The notes below the pieces were generated by a model. The model was not told the DNA's origin. It did not search any database and saw only the letters and a program-made list of their open reading frames with translations. From Brevibacterium renqingii (lineage in GTDB: Bacteria > Actinomycetota > Actinomycetes > Actinomycetales > Brevibacteriaceae), in the NCBI RefSeq assembly GCF_017808105.1, contig NZ_JADBHF010000012.1, positions 1-64,000 on the forward strand: a stretch of 64,000 bases of DNA, written 5' to 3'. Position numbers and translations under genes: made by a program. The number at the start of each line of letters is the position of its first letter. Positions within the stretch are counted from its first letter, which is position 1. Below are positions 7,618 through 16,106 of the stretch, piece after piece.

Positions 7618-7694
7618 TCGGGACTGCACCCGAGGGACGAGGTCGACGATGGTGAGGTGGTGTGGTACAGGCAGACAACGCGGTGAGGCCAACG

Positions 7695-8552
7695 ATGGTG
7701 ACTCCGCCAGCGGACGACCTGCCCGAGGTCAACGACGCCGTCACTTCCTGGCAGCGGGAAGGACAACCGGTTCAGGTCCACCCGGGCGACTTGGGCTGGT
7801 ACCAGCGTTTCGGAGCCGAGGCGCTCGCCTCAGCCCTGCGGGTGTGGGCGCGCGGTGACGAAATAGTGTCAGTCGGGTTCCTCGACGAATCCGAGCTCAT
7901 CCGCATGGCGGTCTCTCCCGATCATGCGGACGATGCCGACATCGCCGAGGCAGTCGTCGACGACTTCACCGGGGCGCTTTCAGACCTCCTTCCCGCAGGC
8001 AGGGGCATCGTCGAGGCCAGATTCGGGCGCGCCCTGCAACGACGCCTCGCGCAGGAGGGATGGGCACATGACGAGCCGTGGACCTCCTTCCACTGCGGGC
8101 TGAAGGATCCGATTCCACCGGTCTCGCTGAGGATCGAAGTCGCCGGTTCCGGACACATCGACGATCGCATCGCGGTCGAATCTGCGGCGTTCCCCGGCTC
8201 GTCCCTCACCGCTGAGCGCTGGGAACAGATGGCACAGGGATACGCCTACGCACACGCCCGGTGCCTCATCGGCTACACCGACGACGGGCAAGCGGCTGGT
8301 GCTGCCACCGTCTGGTCCGCAGGGCCCGGACGCCCGGGGATCATCGAGCCCCTCGGTGTGCACAGCGCCCACCGAGGCCACGGCTTCGGCGTCGAGATGA
8401 CCCGGGCGGCGGCAACGGCTCTTCAGACGATGGGTGCCTCCAGCGTCACCGTGGCCACTCCATCGGCGAACATCGCGGCCGCAGCGACCTATCGAGCCGC
8501 CGGGTTGCGCAGCCTCGGGGACGTCACCGACTTCCGTCGCCCTCGAACATGA
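7695..8552 (+). CDS. GNAT family N-acetyltransferase
   Basis: This protein of about 285 aa has a C-terminal GNAT domain, with acetyl-CoA loop EPLGVHSAHRGHGFGVEM (Q/R-x-x-G-x-G/A type) and strand SSVTVATPSANIAAAATYRAAGL. The N-terminal half looks like a second, degenerate acetyltransferase fold. The substrate is unknown. ATG 7695 follows GGTGAGG by seven bases; GTG 7662 is an alternative start. Confidence 0.82.
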   Translation: MVTPPADDLPEVNDAVTSWQREGQPVQVHPGDLGWYQRFGAEALASALRVWARGDEIVSVGFLDESELIRMAVSPDHADDADIAEAVVDDFTGALSDLLPAGRGIVEARFGRALQRRLAQEGWAHDEPWTSFHCGLKDPIPPVSLRIEVAGSGHIDDRIAVESAAFPGSSLTAERWEQMAQGYAYAHARCLIGYTDDGQAAGAATVWSAGPGRPGIIEPLGVHSAHRGHGFGVEMTRAAATALQTMGASSVTVATPSANIAAAATYRAAGLRSLGDVTDFRRPRT

Positions 8553-8597
8553 CTCGACCAGGTGCCGGCTGAAGAGACCCCGTGCCCGGCTGTTGTC

Positions 8598-9101
8598 TCA
8601 GACGAGGGCGCCCGCGATGAAGGCGGCTTGAGCGACGTGTTGGACGGCGTCGTCGACGACCGAGACCAAGCGGACGCCACGAGTGACTGCCGGCGTCCAG
8701 TTCTCATCGATGACTTCGCCGAGGTCGGCATCGTCGAGGGTGTTCACGTACTCGGCGCACGCGTCGAGCGTGGCTTTGAGGTAGTCGACGAGAAGCTGCT
8801 GATCCTCGACGCGGACCTGCGCGGCCTGCTCGGGAGTGTGCCCGAGCCCGACGGTGTCGCCGACTTCACCGAGAGCGAACTGCTCCCGGAATTCCTCCCA
8901 CTGCTGCGGCTGTCCGGTGAGGTCGGAGAGCTGCACATCGATCTCGCGGCCACTGTGCCACAGCAGCCAGGCGATCGAATTCGGATGACCGCCGAGGTGG
9001 GTGTTGAGCTGTTCGGGGGAGAGCTCGGGCAGTGCCTCGGCGGCCTGGGCAGGACGCTGGACCAGATCGGAGAGAATATCGTTGGCATTCATGGTGCCCA
9101 T
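8598..9101 (-). CDS. DinB/mycothiol-dependent transferase-like protein
   Basis: This 167-aa four-helix-bundle protein belongs to the DinB_2/DUF664 group, which includes mycothiol-dependent maleylpyruvate isomerase. Metal-ligand His residues are seen in WLLWHSGREID near 45 and DAVQHVAQA near 155. It may transfer mycothiol to an electrophile; the substrate is unknown. ATG 9101 follows GGGGAG; ATG 9092 is three codons inside. Confidence 0.78.
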   Translation of the reverse strand: MGTMNANDILSDLVQRPAQAAEALPELSPEQLNTHLGGHPNSIAWLLWHSGREIDVQLSDLTGQPQQWEEFREQFALGEVGDTVGLGHTPEQAAQVRVEDQQLLVDYLKATLDACAEYVNTLDDADLGEVIDENWTPAVTRGVRLVSVVDDAVQHVAQAAFIAGALV

Positions 9102-9204
9102 TCTGCTCCCCGATGCTGCTCCTGTCACGGGGCGGCGATCTCACCGGGAGTGTCAGGCCCCAAGGAACTGCAGCCAGGACTCACGCGTCCGCGCTCGGTT
9201 CGGA

Positions 9205-9648
9205 TCAATCGGGACGCGGCCGGCGACGATTGCGCTTGATCTCAGAGCGCCGCTGCTCGGAGCGGACCCGACGGCGACGGGAACTGCGTGAGGGCTTCGT
9301 CGCTCGCCTCTGCACCGGTGGGGCCAAGGCCTCCCGCAGCAGGTGGGCCAGGCGCATCCGTGCGTCCTGTCGGTTCTTCAGCTGCGAGCGCTGCCGCTCC
9401 GACGTCACCGTGAGCACCGTCCCGGACAGCCTCGGTGCCAGTCGGATGAGCACCCGATCGCGCTGTCCGGCGCTGAGAAACGACGCGCTCGCCAGGTTCA
9501 GGCTCAGCTGCACGCGGGAATCAGAGGTGTTGACGTGCTGGCCGCCCGGGCCCGAGGACCGGGAGAACTGCTCGGTGAGTTCGGCGGCGGGGATGACCAG
9601 TCCGGCAGGGATCCCGGGCCCAGCCGGAACGCGCACATCACCGTCCAT
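9205..9648 (-). CDS. arfB: Alternative ribosome-rescue peptidyl-tRNA hydrolase
   Basis: This 147-aa protein frees ribosomes stalled without a stop codon by hydrolysing peptidyl-tRNA. The RF-1 domain GGQ is present in SSGPGGQHVNTSDSRVQL near residues 30-47. The C-terminal tail is rich in Arg/Lys (RRRRVRSEQRR...), as required to occupy the mRNA channel. The ATG at 9648 lies right at the stop of the upstream acyltransferase gene, so translation is probably coupled. A long upstream extension to 9762 lies inside that gene and is rejected. Confidence 0.9.
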   Translation of the reverse strand: MDGDVRVPAGPGIPAGLVIPAAELTEQFSRSSGPGGQHVNTSDSRVQLSLNLASASFLSAGQRDRVLIRLAPRLSGTVLTVTSERQRSQLKNRQDARMRLAHLLREALAPPVQRRATKPSRSSRRRRVRSEQRRSEIKRNRRRPRPD

Positions 9649-9649
9649 G

Positions 9650-10255
9650 TCAGCTCGGTTCCGGGTCGCCTTCGCAGACGCCGGGTGCGGAGTCCTCTTC
9701 GCGCAGCCTCGGCGTGATCTGCTTCTCCGGTCGGATGCCGTGCTTATCAGCATAGAACTCACGGATGCGGTCCATGTCCTCGGCGATGTCCCCGGTCATC
9801 TCCAGGGTCGGCCCCAGGCCCGTCGTCCGCGTGAGAGAGTCAACGTATCCCAGGGTCACCGGCATGCCCGTCTGCACAGCGATGCGGTGGAATCCCGACT
9901 TCCAATGCGTATGCCCGCCCCGGGTTCCGTCAGGGGTGATGACGAGGCCGAAGACCTCATCGGCACGGACTCGGTCGACGACCTCGGCGACGATCCTGCT
10001 GGGATCGGTTCGGTCCACGGGAATGCCGCCGAGGCCGCGCATGATCGGCCTTCGCCACCCGGCGAACAGGGAATCCTTGCCCAGCCAATGCACCTCGACT
10101 CCGAGACTCCACGCGATGGCGAGCATGAGCACGAAGTCCCAATTGGAGGTGTGCGGTGCCCCGATGAGGATGGTCGGACGCTTCGGGGCGGGCTCGGTGA
10201 CGAGCTTCCACCGGCCGAAGGTCCAGAAGGCGAGGGCGATGAGGCGTCGGATCAT
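9650..10255 (-). CDS. 1-acyl-glycerol-3-phosphate acyltransferase-like protein
   Basis: This 201-aa PlsC-type acyltransferase has the HX4D catalytic motif HTSNWD at about residue 35 and the PDGTRG block (E/P-x-G-T-R type) near 109. It is shorter than housekeeping PlsC and resembles the small glycerol-acyltransferase group often annotated as phospholipid biosynthesis proteins. TACCGT and a 7-nt spacer precede the ATG. It overlaps its operon partner arfB by translational coupling. Confidence 0.8.
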   Translation of the reverse strand: MIRRLIALAFWTFGRWKLVTEPAPKRPTILIGAPHTSNWDFVLMLAIAWSLGVEVHWLGKDSLFAGWRRPIMRGLGGIPVDRTDPSRIVAEVVDRVRADEVFGLVITPDGTRGGHTHWKSGFHRIAVQTGMPVTLGYVDSLTRTTGLGPTLEMTGDIAEDMDRIREFYADKHGIRPEKQITPRLREEDSAPGVCEGDPEPS

Positions 10256-10288
10256 GGTCTCAACGGTAGAGCACTTGAGACTGCGAAC

Positions 10289-10870
10289 CTATCGGCGTCC
10301 ATGTGAGTGCGCTGAGAACCGCGCGTGTGCGGCTGCGAGCACCGGGTGCAGCCTGCGAGGGCTGAGGACGAATCCGCCGCGGATGAGCAGACGCGGTTTC
10401 AGGCCCCTTCCACGCAGCCGACGGGTGGCCTCCTCGGTGAGCAGGCATGCGAGGGCCTTCGGCCCCCGAGTCGTGGCTCGTTCGTAGACGACCTCCTCGA
10501 CGTCGTGCCAGGCCAGGAGATGCTCGGGCAGAATCCGTCCGCGACGGGCGAGCGATATGCCATCGGGAGAGATCACAAGTGACACGCGTCGACGCAGGCG
10601 TACAAACACTCCGATCGGGGCGAGGATGAGGCATCCGATGATGCCCGCGACCAAGGCCCATACTCTCAGATTCACCGCGAGACCGATCCAGCTGCCGCTC
10701 TGGCTCAGTGTGCTGTCGATGAGGAGCACGAGGACGGCGAGCAGGCCGACGCCGAGGATGAACATGACGATCGCCGCGCGGACGATACGCCGCGCCGAAG
10801 TGGGTATGAGGACAGGCCCTCCCAAGTCCAACTGCCGCATGATGGCGGCGTGCGAAAGGTCCTCGGACAT
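10289..10870 (-). CDS. Membrane protein with PH-like cytoplasmic part
   Basis: This 193-aa protein has two hydrophobic segments (about residues 30-52 and 68-88), then a strand-rich region (VSLVISPDGISLARRGR...AWHDVEEVVYER) like bacterial PH/DUF3093-type domains, and a basic tail. The function is unknown. The start ATG 10870 is six bases after TAAGCT, so it is predicted leaderless. Confidence 0.65.
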   Translation of the reverse strand: MSEDLSHAAIMRQLDLGGPVLIPTSARRIVRAAIVMFILGVGLLAVLVLLIDSTLSQSGSWIGLAVNLRVWALVAGIIGCLILAPIGVFVRLRRRVSLVISPDGISLARRGRILPEHLLAWHDVEEVVYERATTRGPKALACLLTEEATRRLRGRGLKPRLLIRGGFVLSPRRLHPVLAAAHARFSAHSHGRR

Positions 10871-10952
10871 GCCACCAGCTTACTGTGCGGAATAATCCGG
10901 ACGTTCCCGTCGCTATGTCCGAGACCACGCATCACCAACAGCAGAGGAAGAT

Positions 10953-11639
10953 ATGTCTGATTCAGCTCGCGTCGTCATCCTCGGCGGGCATGGAAAGATC
11001 GCGCTTCTGGCCGCACCCAAGATCAAGGCCGCAGGCTTCAGCGTCGATTCCGTCATCCGCAATCCGCAGCAGTCCGCCGATGTCGAAGCCACCGGGGCCA
11101 ACCCCGTCGTGCTCGACATGGAAGCCGCTGACACGCAGGCGCTGGCGGACGTCTTCTCCGGCGCCGAGGCAGTCGTCTTCTCTGCCGGCGCCGGAGGTGG
11201 AGACCCCGCACGCACCAAAGCCGTCGACCTCGATGCGGCGAAGCGTTCGATCGATGCCGCAGTTCAGGCCGGAGTCAAGCGCTTCGTCATCGTCTCCTAC
11301 TCCAGTGCCGGCGTCGACCTCGACCGAGTCGACCCAGAGAGCTCCTTCTACCCCTACGTCCAGGCCAAGCACGGAGCCGATGAGCACCTGAGGGCCAGCT
11401 CTTTGGACTACACGATCCTCGGCCCCGGCGGATTGACCCTTGAACCCTCGACAGGCAAGGTCCTCATCGCCGATGCCGCTGGAGACCTCGACGGCAAACG
11501 CCCCGACCCAGACGTGCGAGTGACCTCGCGCGAACTCGTCGCCGATGTGATCACCCACGTCATCTCCGCATCTGCTGCGGTGCGTGAGACCGTGAACTTC
11601 TACGACGGTCAGACTCCCATCGCCGAGGCGATCAGATGA
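10953..11639 (+). CDS. NAD(P)-binding atypical SDR oxidoreductase
   Basis: This 228-aa protein has a Rossmann glycine motif VVILGGHGKIA at residues 7-17 and the SDR-a5-like layout with FVIVSYSSAG and YPYVQAKHGADEHLRAS (Y-x-x-x-K) around 115-145. It is likely a reductase or NAD(P)H sensor, similar to YwnB/YtfG-type proteins. The reaction is unknown. It ends at the hairpin terminator 11658-11692. Confidence 0.8.
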   Translation: MSDSARVVILGGHGKIALLAAPKIKAAGFSVDSVIRNPQQSADVEATGANPVVLDMEAADTQALADVFSGAEAVVFSAGAGGGDPARTKAVDLDAAKRSIDAAVQAGVKRFVIVSYSSAGVDLDRVDPESSFYPYVQAKHGADEHLRASSLDYTILGPGGLTLEPSTGKVLIADAAGDLDGKRPDPDVRVTSRELVADVITHVISASAAVRETVNFYDGQTPIAEAIR

Positions 11640-11657
11640 GATGACGCGTGACCGAGG

Positions 11658-11692
11658 CGGCCGGTCGGAGTCAATCGACGTCCGACCGGCCG
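11658..11692. terminator. Bidirectional hairpin terminator
   Basis: A perfect 12-bp stem CGGCCGGTCGGA/TCCGACCGGCCG encloses an 11-base loop between convergent genes ending at 11639 and 11711. There is no long T-run, as usual in high-GC actinobacteria. Confidence 0.65.
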
Positions 11693-11710
11693 TTGTCGTG
11701 CATCGGCGGT

Positions 11711-12348
11711 TCAGCGCACGCGGTTCCACAGCTGATGGGTCAGTCCACTCGCAGATCCGATGGTCTCGATCGAGAATCGGTCTTGGACATCGGGCAGGCT
11801 CTGCCACAGCGGTTGTCCCCGCCCCAGGGTGATCGGCACGATCGCGATGTTCATGAAATCGACGAGATCGGCGGCCAGGAACTGCCGGATCGTCGATGGC
11901 CCCCGCCGATGCGCACATCGAGTCCACCGGCGGCCTCGTAGGCCATAGCGAGGACTTCGTCGATGCCGGCGTCGACGAAGTGGAATGTCGTCCCGTTCTC
12001 GAACTCGAGCGGATCACGAGGGTGGTGGGTGAGTACGAAGCACGGTGTCCGAAACGGCGGCTCCCCACCCCACCAGCCGCGCCACCCGTCGTCGGGCCAC
12101 GGCCCGGTCTGCGGCCCGAATTTGCGTCTGCCCATGATCTCCGCCCCGATGCCCTGACCCCAGAGCGCGAAGAGGGTGCGGTCGAGGGTGATCGGACCGT
12201 CGATCGTGTGGACTCCATCGATTCCCTGACAATCGAAGTGGCTGAAGAGCCTCCCCGCCTCGCCGATGGGTTCGTCGAAGGTGACGAACTCACCGGCGGA
12301 GAACCCGTCGAGTGAGACGAACTGACTGTGGACTCGAGTGCGGGCCAT
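11711..12348 (-). pseudogene. Dihydrofolate reductase-like (RibD C-terminal) gene with one-base frameshift
   Basis: The first frame (12348 down to about 11898) encodes a typical dihydrofolate-reductase-family start: VHSQFVSLDGF..., GAEIMGRRKFG and CFVLTHHPRDPLEFENGTTFHF. At the conserved GGG(P)ST segment the frame reads HRRSGSS and stops at 11851. Shifting by one base restores IRQFLAADLVDFMNIAIVP, ITLGRGQPLW and a natural end QLWNRVR with TGA at 11711-11713. One G appears to be missing near 11898. Either the gene was recently inactivated or there is a sequencing error in the C/G run. It is divergent from an HxlR regulator that probably controls it. Confidence 0.85.
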
Positions 12349-12384
12349 GAGCCCTCCTCAGTGATGGCGGATTACAATTGGTTC

Positions 12385-12391
12385 TAGCCTA
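12385..12391. promoter_or_regulatory. Symmetric bidirectional -10 element TAGCCTA
   Basis: TAGCCT on the plus strand (12385-12390) and TAGGCT on the minus strand (12391-12386) overlap. They are suitably placed for the HxlR gene (start 12429, ribosome site TCGGAGGA) and the dihydrofolate reductase-like gene (start 12348, GAGGAGG). The HxlR protein probably binds the AT-rich stretch at 12371-12391. Confidence 0.45.
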
Positions 12392-12428
12392 GACGTGCCC
12401 ATTTCCAGCTGCAATCAGATTCGGAGGA

Positions 12429-12923
12429 ATGATGCCGACCGAGCCACGATCTGGATGTGCGATCAATGCCGCAGTCGAGGTGCTGGGTGATTCCTGGAGC
12501 CTCATCGTGCTCCGCGACATCCTCTTCGGTGGGCGGCGCTACTTCCGGGAGCTGCTGGTTCGCAATGATGAGGGCATCGCCTCGAATATCCTCTCAGCTC
12601 GCCTGCGCAAGCTCGTCGACGAAGGTCTGCTGACGCGGGAGACCGCGGCTCGGGGTCAGCGCGCGCAGTACTCGCTCACTGAAGCCGGCATTCAGACCCT
12701 GCCGGTCATGGTCGCGCTCGGGGCGTGGGGGATGACTCACCGGGAGACCGCCGCCGAGCTGACGATCCGCGCCAGGCTGATGGCCGAGGATCCCGGGCTG
12801 GTCGCCGAGCTCATGGACGAGCTGCGGGAATCCCACCTCGGTGTGCCACGGCCGGGCCCCGGGGCCTCGCGAGCCTCGGAGCGGCTGCAGGCGGCCTACG
12901 AGGCCGAGGTCGCTGCAGACTGA
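12429..12923 (+). CDS. HxlR family transcriptional regulator
   Basis: This 164-aa winged-helix regulator has CAINAAVEVLGDSWSLIVLRDILFGGRRYF near residues 10-39, including the conserved N-terminal Cys often used for redox or electrophile sensing. It continues with ILSARLRKLVDEGLL and the wing QRAQYSLTEAG. It likely controls itself and the divergent dihydrofolate reductase-like gene. The start is the first of two adjacent ATG codons after TCGGAGGA. Confidence 0.9.
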   Translation: MMPTEPRSGCAINAAVEVLGDSWSLIVLRDILFGGRRYFRELLVRNDEGIASNILSARLRKLVDEGLLTRETAARGQRAQYSLTEAGIQTLPVMVALGAWGMTHRETAAELTIRARLMAEDPGLVAELMDELRESHLGVPRPGPGASRASERLQAAYEAEVAAD

Positions 12924-12991
12924 CCGGGACCGAATCGGCAGCGGTCGATGTGGTCTTGCCGGTATCGGTCGGATGTGGTTCCATGGAATAA

Positions 12992-13383
12992 GTGCTTGCG
13001 AAATGCAATCACTTTCCCGTCGAGCAGATCTCAGAGGAGCGATTCCCCGACGGAGAGGCCATGGTCTACGAGCACGACGACTTCCGCACGGGTGGGAGCT
13101 TTCTCGCTCGATGCGGGACTCCCGGTGAGTGGAGTTCGCGTCCGTCGGGCAGTACAGCGCGATCGAACCGGGGCGTTACGTCGTGTCGAGCGAAACGGTC
13201 AGCCACGGCAACTCGGTCCTATCGGCCGCGCTCATCACCTGGACGCTCGAGGCGATGCCGACCGGAACGCGAGTGAGCATCGTCGACCAGGTCGCCTCCT
13301 TCGTCGGGCAGGGCATGATCGACGGGCACAAGAACGGCCACGAAGTGTGCCTGCGGCAGCTCGGCGGCTTCCTCAGCCGGTGA
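12992..13383 (+). pseudogene. Degenerate SRPBCC (AHSA1-type) gene
   Basis: Two frames together give an SRPBCC/AHSA1 pattern. One frame has EAMVYEHDDFRTGGSFLARCGTPG (about 13055-13128). The next has EFASVGQYSAIEPGR, SETVSHGNSVLSAALIT, MPTGTRVSIVDQVASF and a C-terminal helix ending at 13383. The frames are offset near 13125, and no N-terminal beta strand and helix of the family can be found upstream. It is therefore truncated and frameshifted. Its position after an HxlR gene fits the common ArsR/HxlR-plus-AHSA1 arrangement. Confidence 0.7.
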
Positions 13384-14278
13384 GGTCCTCCGCCCACGGG
13401 AGGTCGGCCCCCTCACGCCCCACCGTGAGCGCCGCCAGCCTCGCCGCACGTTCGCCCAGACGCCGGAGTTCGGCTTCCCCGAGAGTGCACAGGGGCTTCC
13501 GCAGCGTATGCAGATCGTGGATGAGGGAGACCATGAACGTGTCCCCGGCCCCGATGGTGTCCTTGACCTCGACCTCCGCCGACTCCACCGGAATCCGCGC
13601 CGAGGCGGTCGCCACGATCGCCCCGTCGCCTCCGCGAGTCAATGCCATCAGATCCGGTCCGAGCCCGAGGACGCGATCGACCTGAGCCTGCGCATCGAGG
13701 TCGGGGTAGAGCCAGGCGGCATCGGCATCGCTGAGTTTGACGAGGTCTACGCGAGCGGCGAGCTCCTCGAACCGAGACAGAGCCGCTTCGTGCGGTCCGA
13801 TGGTCGAGGGTCTGATGTTCGGATCGAAGGTCAGCAGCGGAGCTTCCGGAGGTGCCTCGCCGGGTGAGGCGAAGCGTGCGATGAGACGGTCGACCGCCTC
13901 GGCCCCCGGTTGGAGGAACGCGGCGATCGAACCGAAGTGAAAAACCGCTCTGGCACGGTCCTCGACCAGGGATTCGTCGGGATCCCACCGCAGCCGGAAG
14001 TCGTAGTCCGCGGTACCGTCCCGGGCCAATCGTGCCGCCGCGGTCGAGGTTCTGCCGTTCGGTCGGGCGAGGACCTCGACGTGGGACTCCCGCAGATGCG
14101 CGAGCAGGAATCCGCCGTGGAAGTCGTCCCCGAGGTCGGTGAGGAGTGCGACCTCATCGCCGAGGCGGCCGAGCCCGAGCGCGACATTCGCGGGGGCGCC
14201 CCCGGGAGCGTAACGGTTTCGAGCACCGGATGTGCTGACGATGTCGATCAGGGCCTCACCGGCGACGAGAATGCTCAT
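13373..14278 (-). CDS. PfkB family carbohydrate kinase (fructokinase/ribokinase-like)
   Basis: This 301-aa sugar kinase has signature 1 in RYAPGGAPANVALGLGRLG (about 22-40). Signature 2, DTIGAGDTF, with the catalytic Asp, lies near 243-251. The GEALIDIV start is typical of fructokinases, so fructose is the best guess, but the substrate is not fixed. TAGAAT sits seven bases before ATG 14278 (near-leaderless). The gene end overlaps the convergent SRPBCC remnant by 11 bp. Confidence 0.88.
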   Translation of the reverse strand: MSILVAGEALIDIVSTSGARNRYAPGGAPANVALGLGRLGDEVALLTDLGDDFHGGFLLAHLRESHVEVLARPNGRTSTAAARLARDGTADYDFRLRWDPDESLVEDRARAVFHFGSIAAFLQPGAEAVDRLIARFASPGEAPPEAPLLTFDPNIRPSTIGPHEAALSRFEELAARVDLVKLSDADAAWLYPDLDAQAQVDRVLGLGPDLMALTRGGDGAIVATASARIPVESAEVEVKDTIGAGDTFMVSLIHDLHTLRKPLCTLGEAELRRLGERAARLAALTVGREGADLPWAEDLTG

Positions 14279-14394
14279 GGCGCTGATTCTACGGTCGATT
14301 CCGCAGTGCGTTCATCTGCACCAATCGTACGGGAATCGATAGTCGGCAACGCCTGAGCAAGTTTCATGTCAGTGCCGTCTGGAAGTGTGTTGTC

Positions 14395-14853
14395 ATGGAT
14401 AAGAACACGCTTGATTCAGACGTCAGAACGATCATCGATGGAGCATCCGCCCGCCTCCTCGCCCCACGACCGGGCGAATGCCTGGTCTGCTATGTATTCC
14501 GCCAGCTCGGGGAGTTCGGCTGCAACGGTACGCACCGCTTCGCCGAGGGCTACCGCGACCGGACTGCGCCTCGGGCCACAGCGCTCCTCGAACGTTTGGG
14601 AAGCATGGGCGCATGCTGCTGTGACTGCGAAATGTTCCTCAATGCCTTCACCCTCGCCCATAAGCCGTGGATCACCAGCATGCCCTTCGGCGAACTGATC
14701 GGCACCAGGTTCGACCGTGACGAAGCGGTCGACCTGCGCGGGGCGTTCGGCATCGACGAGCCGCCGTCGAGCACCGTCTACCTGTGCTGCCGACTCGTTC
14801 GCCGGGGATCGACCCAGCCCTGCGGGAACTGGTCGAGGATCCGTCGCCGGTGA
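14395..14853 (+). CDS. DUF2695 domain protein
   Basis: This 152-aa protein has the Cys-rich DUF2695 signature: ECLVCYVFRQLGEFGCNGTHRF near residues 28-49, then ACCCDCEMFLNAF near 73-85 and a C-terminal GSTQPCGNW. The cysteines suggest metal binding. The function is unknown. It lies 60 bp before a nucleoside hydrolase gene in the same direction. Confidence 0.75.
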   Translation: MDKNTLDSDVRTIIDGASARLLAPRPGECLVCYVFRQLGEFGCNGTHRFAEGYRDRTAPRATALLERLGSMGACCCDCEMFLNAFTLAHKPWITSMPFGELIGTRFDRDEAVDLRGAFGIDEPPSSTVYLCCRLVRRGSTQPCGNWSRIRRR

Positions 14854-14912
14854 CAGCGGATGAAACGGTCGTTCGAAGGAGCATGGGCGGCGAAGTCGGG
14901 CAGAATGGGACC

Positions 14913-16001
14913 ATGTCTTCCACGATCCCTGTGTTCCTCGACTGCGATCCCGGAATCGACGATGCGCTCGCCCTCGCCTATCTGTGCTGTCAGGACGACG
15001 TGGACGTCGTCGGAATCGCGGCCTCCGGCGGCAATGTGGATACCGAGCAGGTCGTGGCGAACACCCTTGGGTGGCTCGAACTTGCCGGACGCAGCGATAT
15101 CCCGGTCCACGCCGGCGATCCGCTGCCGCTTGCGTGGCAGGAACTGAGCGAGGCACGCGAAGCAGGCGCTCCCGAATATGCCGACCTCACCCATGGCAGC
15201 ACCGGTACCGGATACGCTGAGCTGCCGACGCCGACGGTCCCTGTCAGTCCGGTGTCAGCGGCGCAGGCGTGGATTGATGCGGCACGCGCGCACCCCGGGG
15301 AGATTGTCGGCATCGTCATCGGACCGTCAACAAATCTCGCACTCGCACTCGCCATCGATCCGGAGCTGCCGAACCTGTTCCGACGGCTCTTCATCATGGG
15401 CGGGGCCTTCAACTATCGGGGCAACACGCATCCGACGACCGAATGGAACGTCACCTTCGACCCCGAAGCAGTTGCCCGGGTGCTCGCGGCGTTCGGCGCG
15501 GCCCATGCCGCCGGGGCTCTGGCCCACCTGCCGGTCATCGCGCCGATCGAAGCCACCGAAGCCGTTGAAATGACGCCCGACAGGTTCGCCGACATTGTCG
15601 ACGCGGCAGGCGAGACCGATCAGAGGTGGCGGGCGATGCTGGCCGAGCTGTCCGAAGCACTGCGGTTCTACTTCGAATTCCACGAATCCGACGGGCTCGG
15701 TCATCTGGCACACATCCACGATCCGTTCGTGCTCGCCTGTGCCCTCGAATGGGCCCGCCAGGGCGATGCCGCCGGGGTGGTGACGAACGGAAGCCAGGGC
15801 GCGCTGCCTTGGGCGACGACGCTGGGTGCGCCCGTCGACGTCGAACTTACGGGTACCCTCACGCGGGGCGAAACCATCGCTGACTGGCTGGGGCGGTGGG
15901 GCCGGGACGTGAACGCCGAGATCGTCCGCTCGATCGATTCATCCGCATTCCTCGACCATCTCAGCACCACGCTGGTGAAAGGACCACCGGACACCCCCTG
16001 A
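14913..16001 (+). CDS. Inosine-uridine preferring nucleoside hydrolase
   Basis: This 362-aa enzyme hydrolyses the N-glycosidic bond of ribonucleosides. The calcium-binding DCDPGIDDALAL near residues 9-20 is diagnostic, and a C-terminal HDPFVLACAL supplies the second metal ligand. The middle LFIMGGAFNYRGNTHPTTEWNVTFDPEA is the family's substrate-binding block. ATG 14913 lies six bases after CAGAAT (leaderless). Upstream ATGs extend into the preceding gene and are rejected. It is probably a purine/pyrimidine salvage gene. Confidence 0.9.
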   Translation: MSSTIPVFLDCDPGIDDALALAYLCCQDDVDVVGIAASGGNVDTEQVVANTLGWLELAGRSDIPVHAGDPLPLAWQELSEAREAGAPEYADLTHGSTGTGYAELPTPTVPVSPVSAAQAWIDAARAHPGEIVGIVIGPSTNLALALAIDPELPNLFRRLFIMGGAFNYRGNTHPTTEWNVTFDPEAVARVLAAFGAAHAAGALAHLPVIAPIEATEAVEMTPDRFADIVDAAGETDQRWRAMLAELSEALRFYFEFHESDGLGHLAHIHDPFVLACALEWARQGDAAGVVTNGSQGALPWATTLGAPVDVELTGTLTRGETIADWLGRWGRDVNAEIVRSIDSSAFLDHLSTTLVKGPPDTP

Positions 16002-16106
16002 TCCCGGATGTGTCAGTTCGGACCTCTGAGGTCTCACGATCTCGGCGCGGCGGATGGTTCTGTGGTGTAATGGCGGCACGATGACTGCCCGCGGGGAGGA
16101 TGAGCG

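Noticed and set aside
10962..12293. 443-codon minus-strand frame antisense to the SDR gene and overlapping the dihydrofolate reductase-like gene
   Set aside because: It is a shadow of real genes in another frame; only the short stretch holding the shifted second half of the dihydrofolate reductase-like protein is meaningful.
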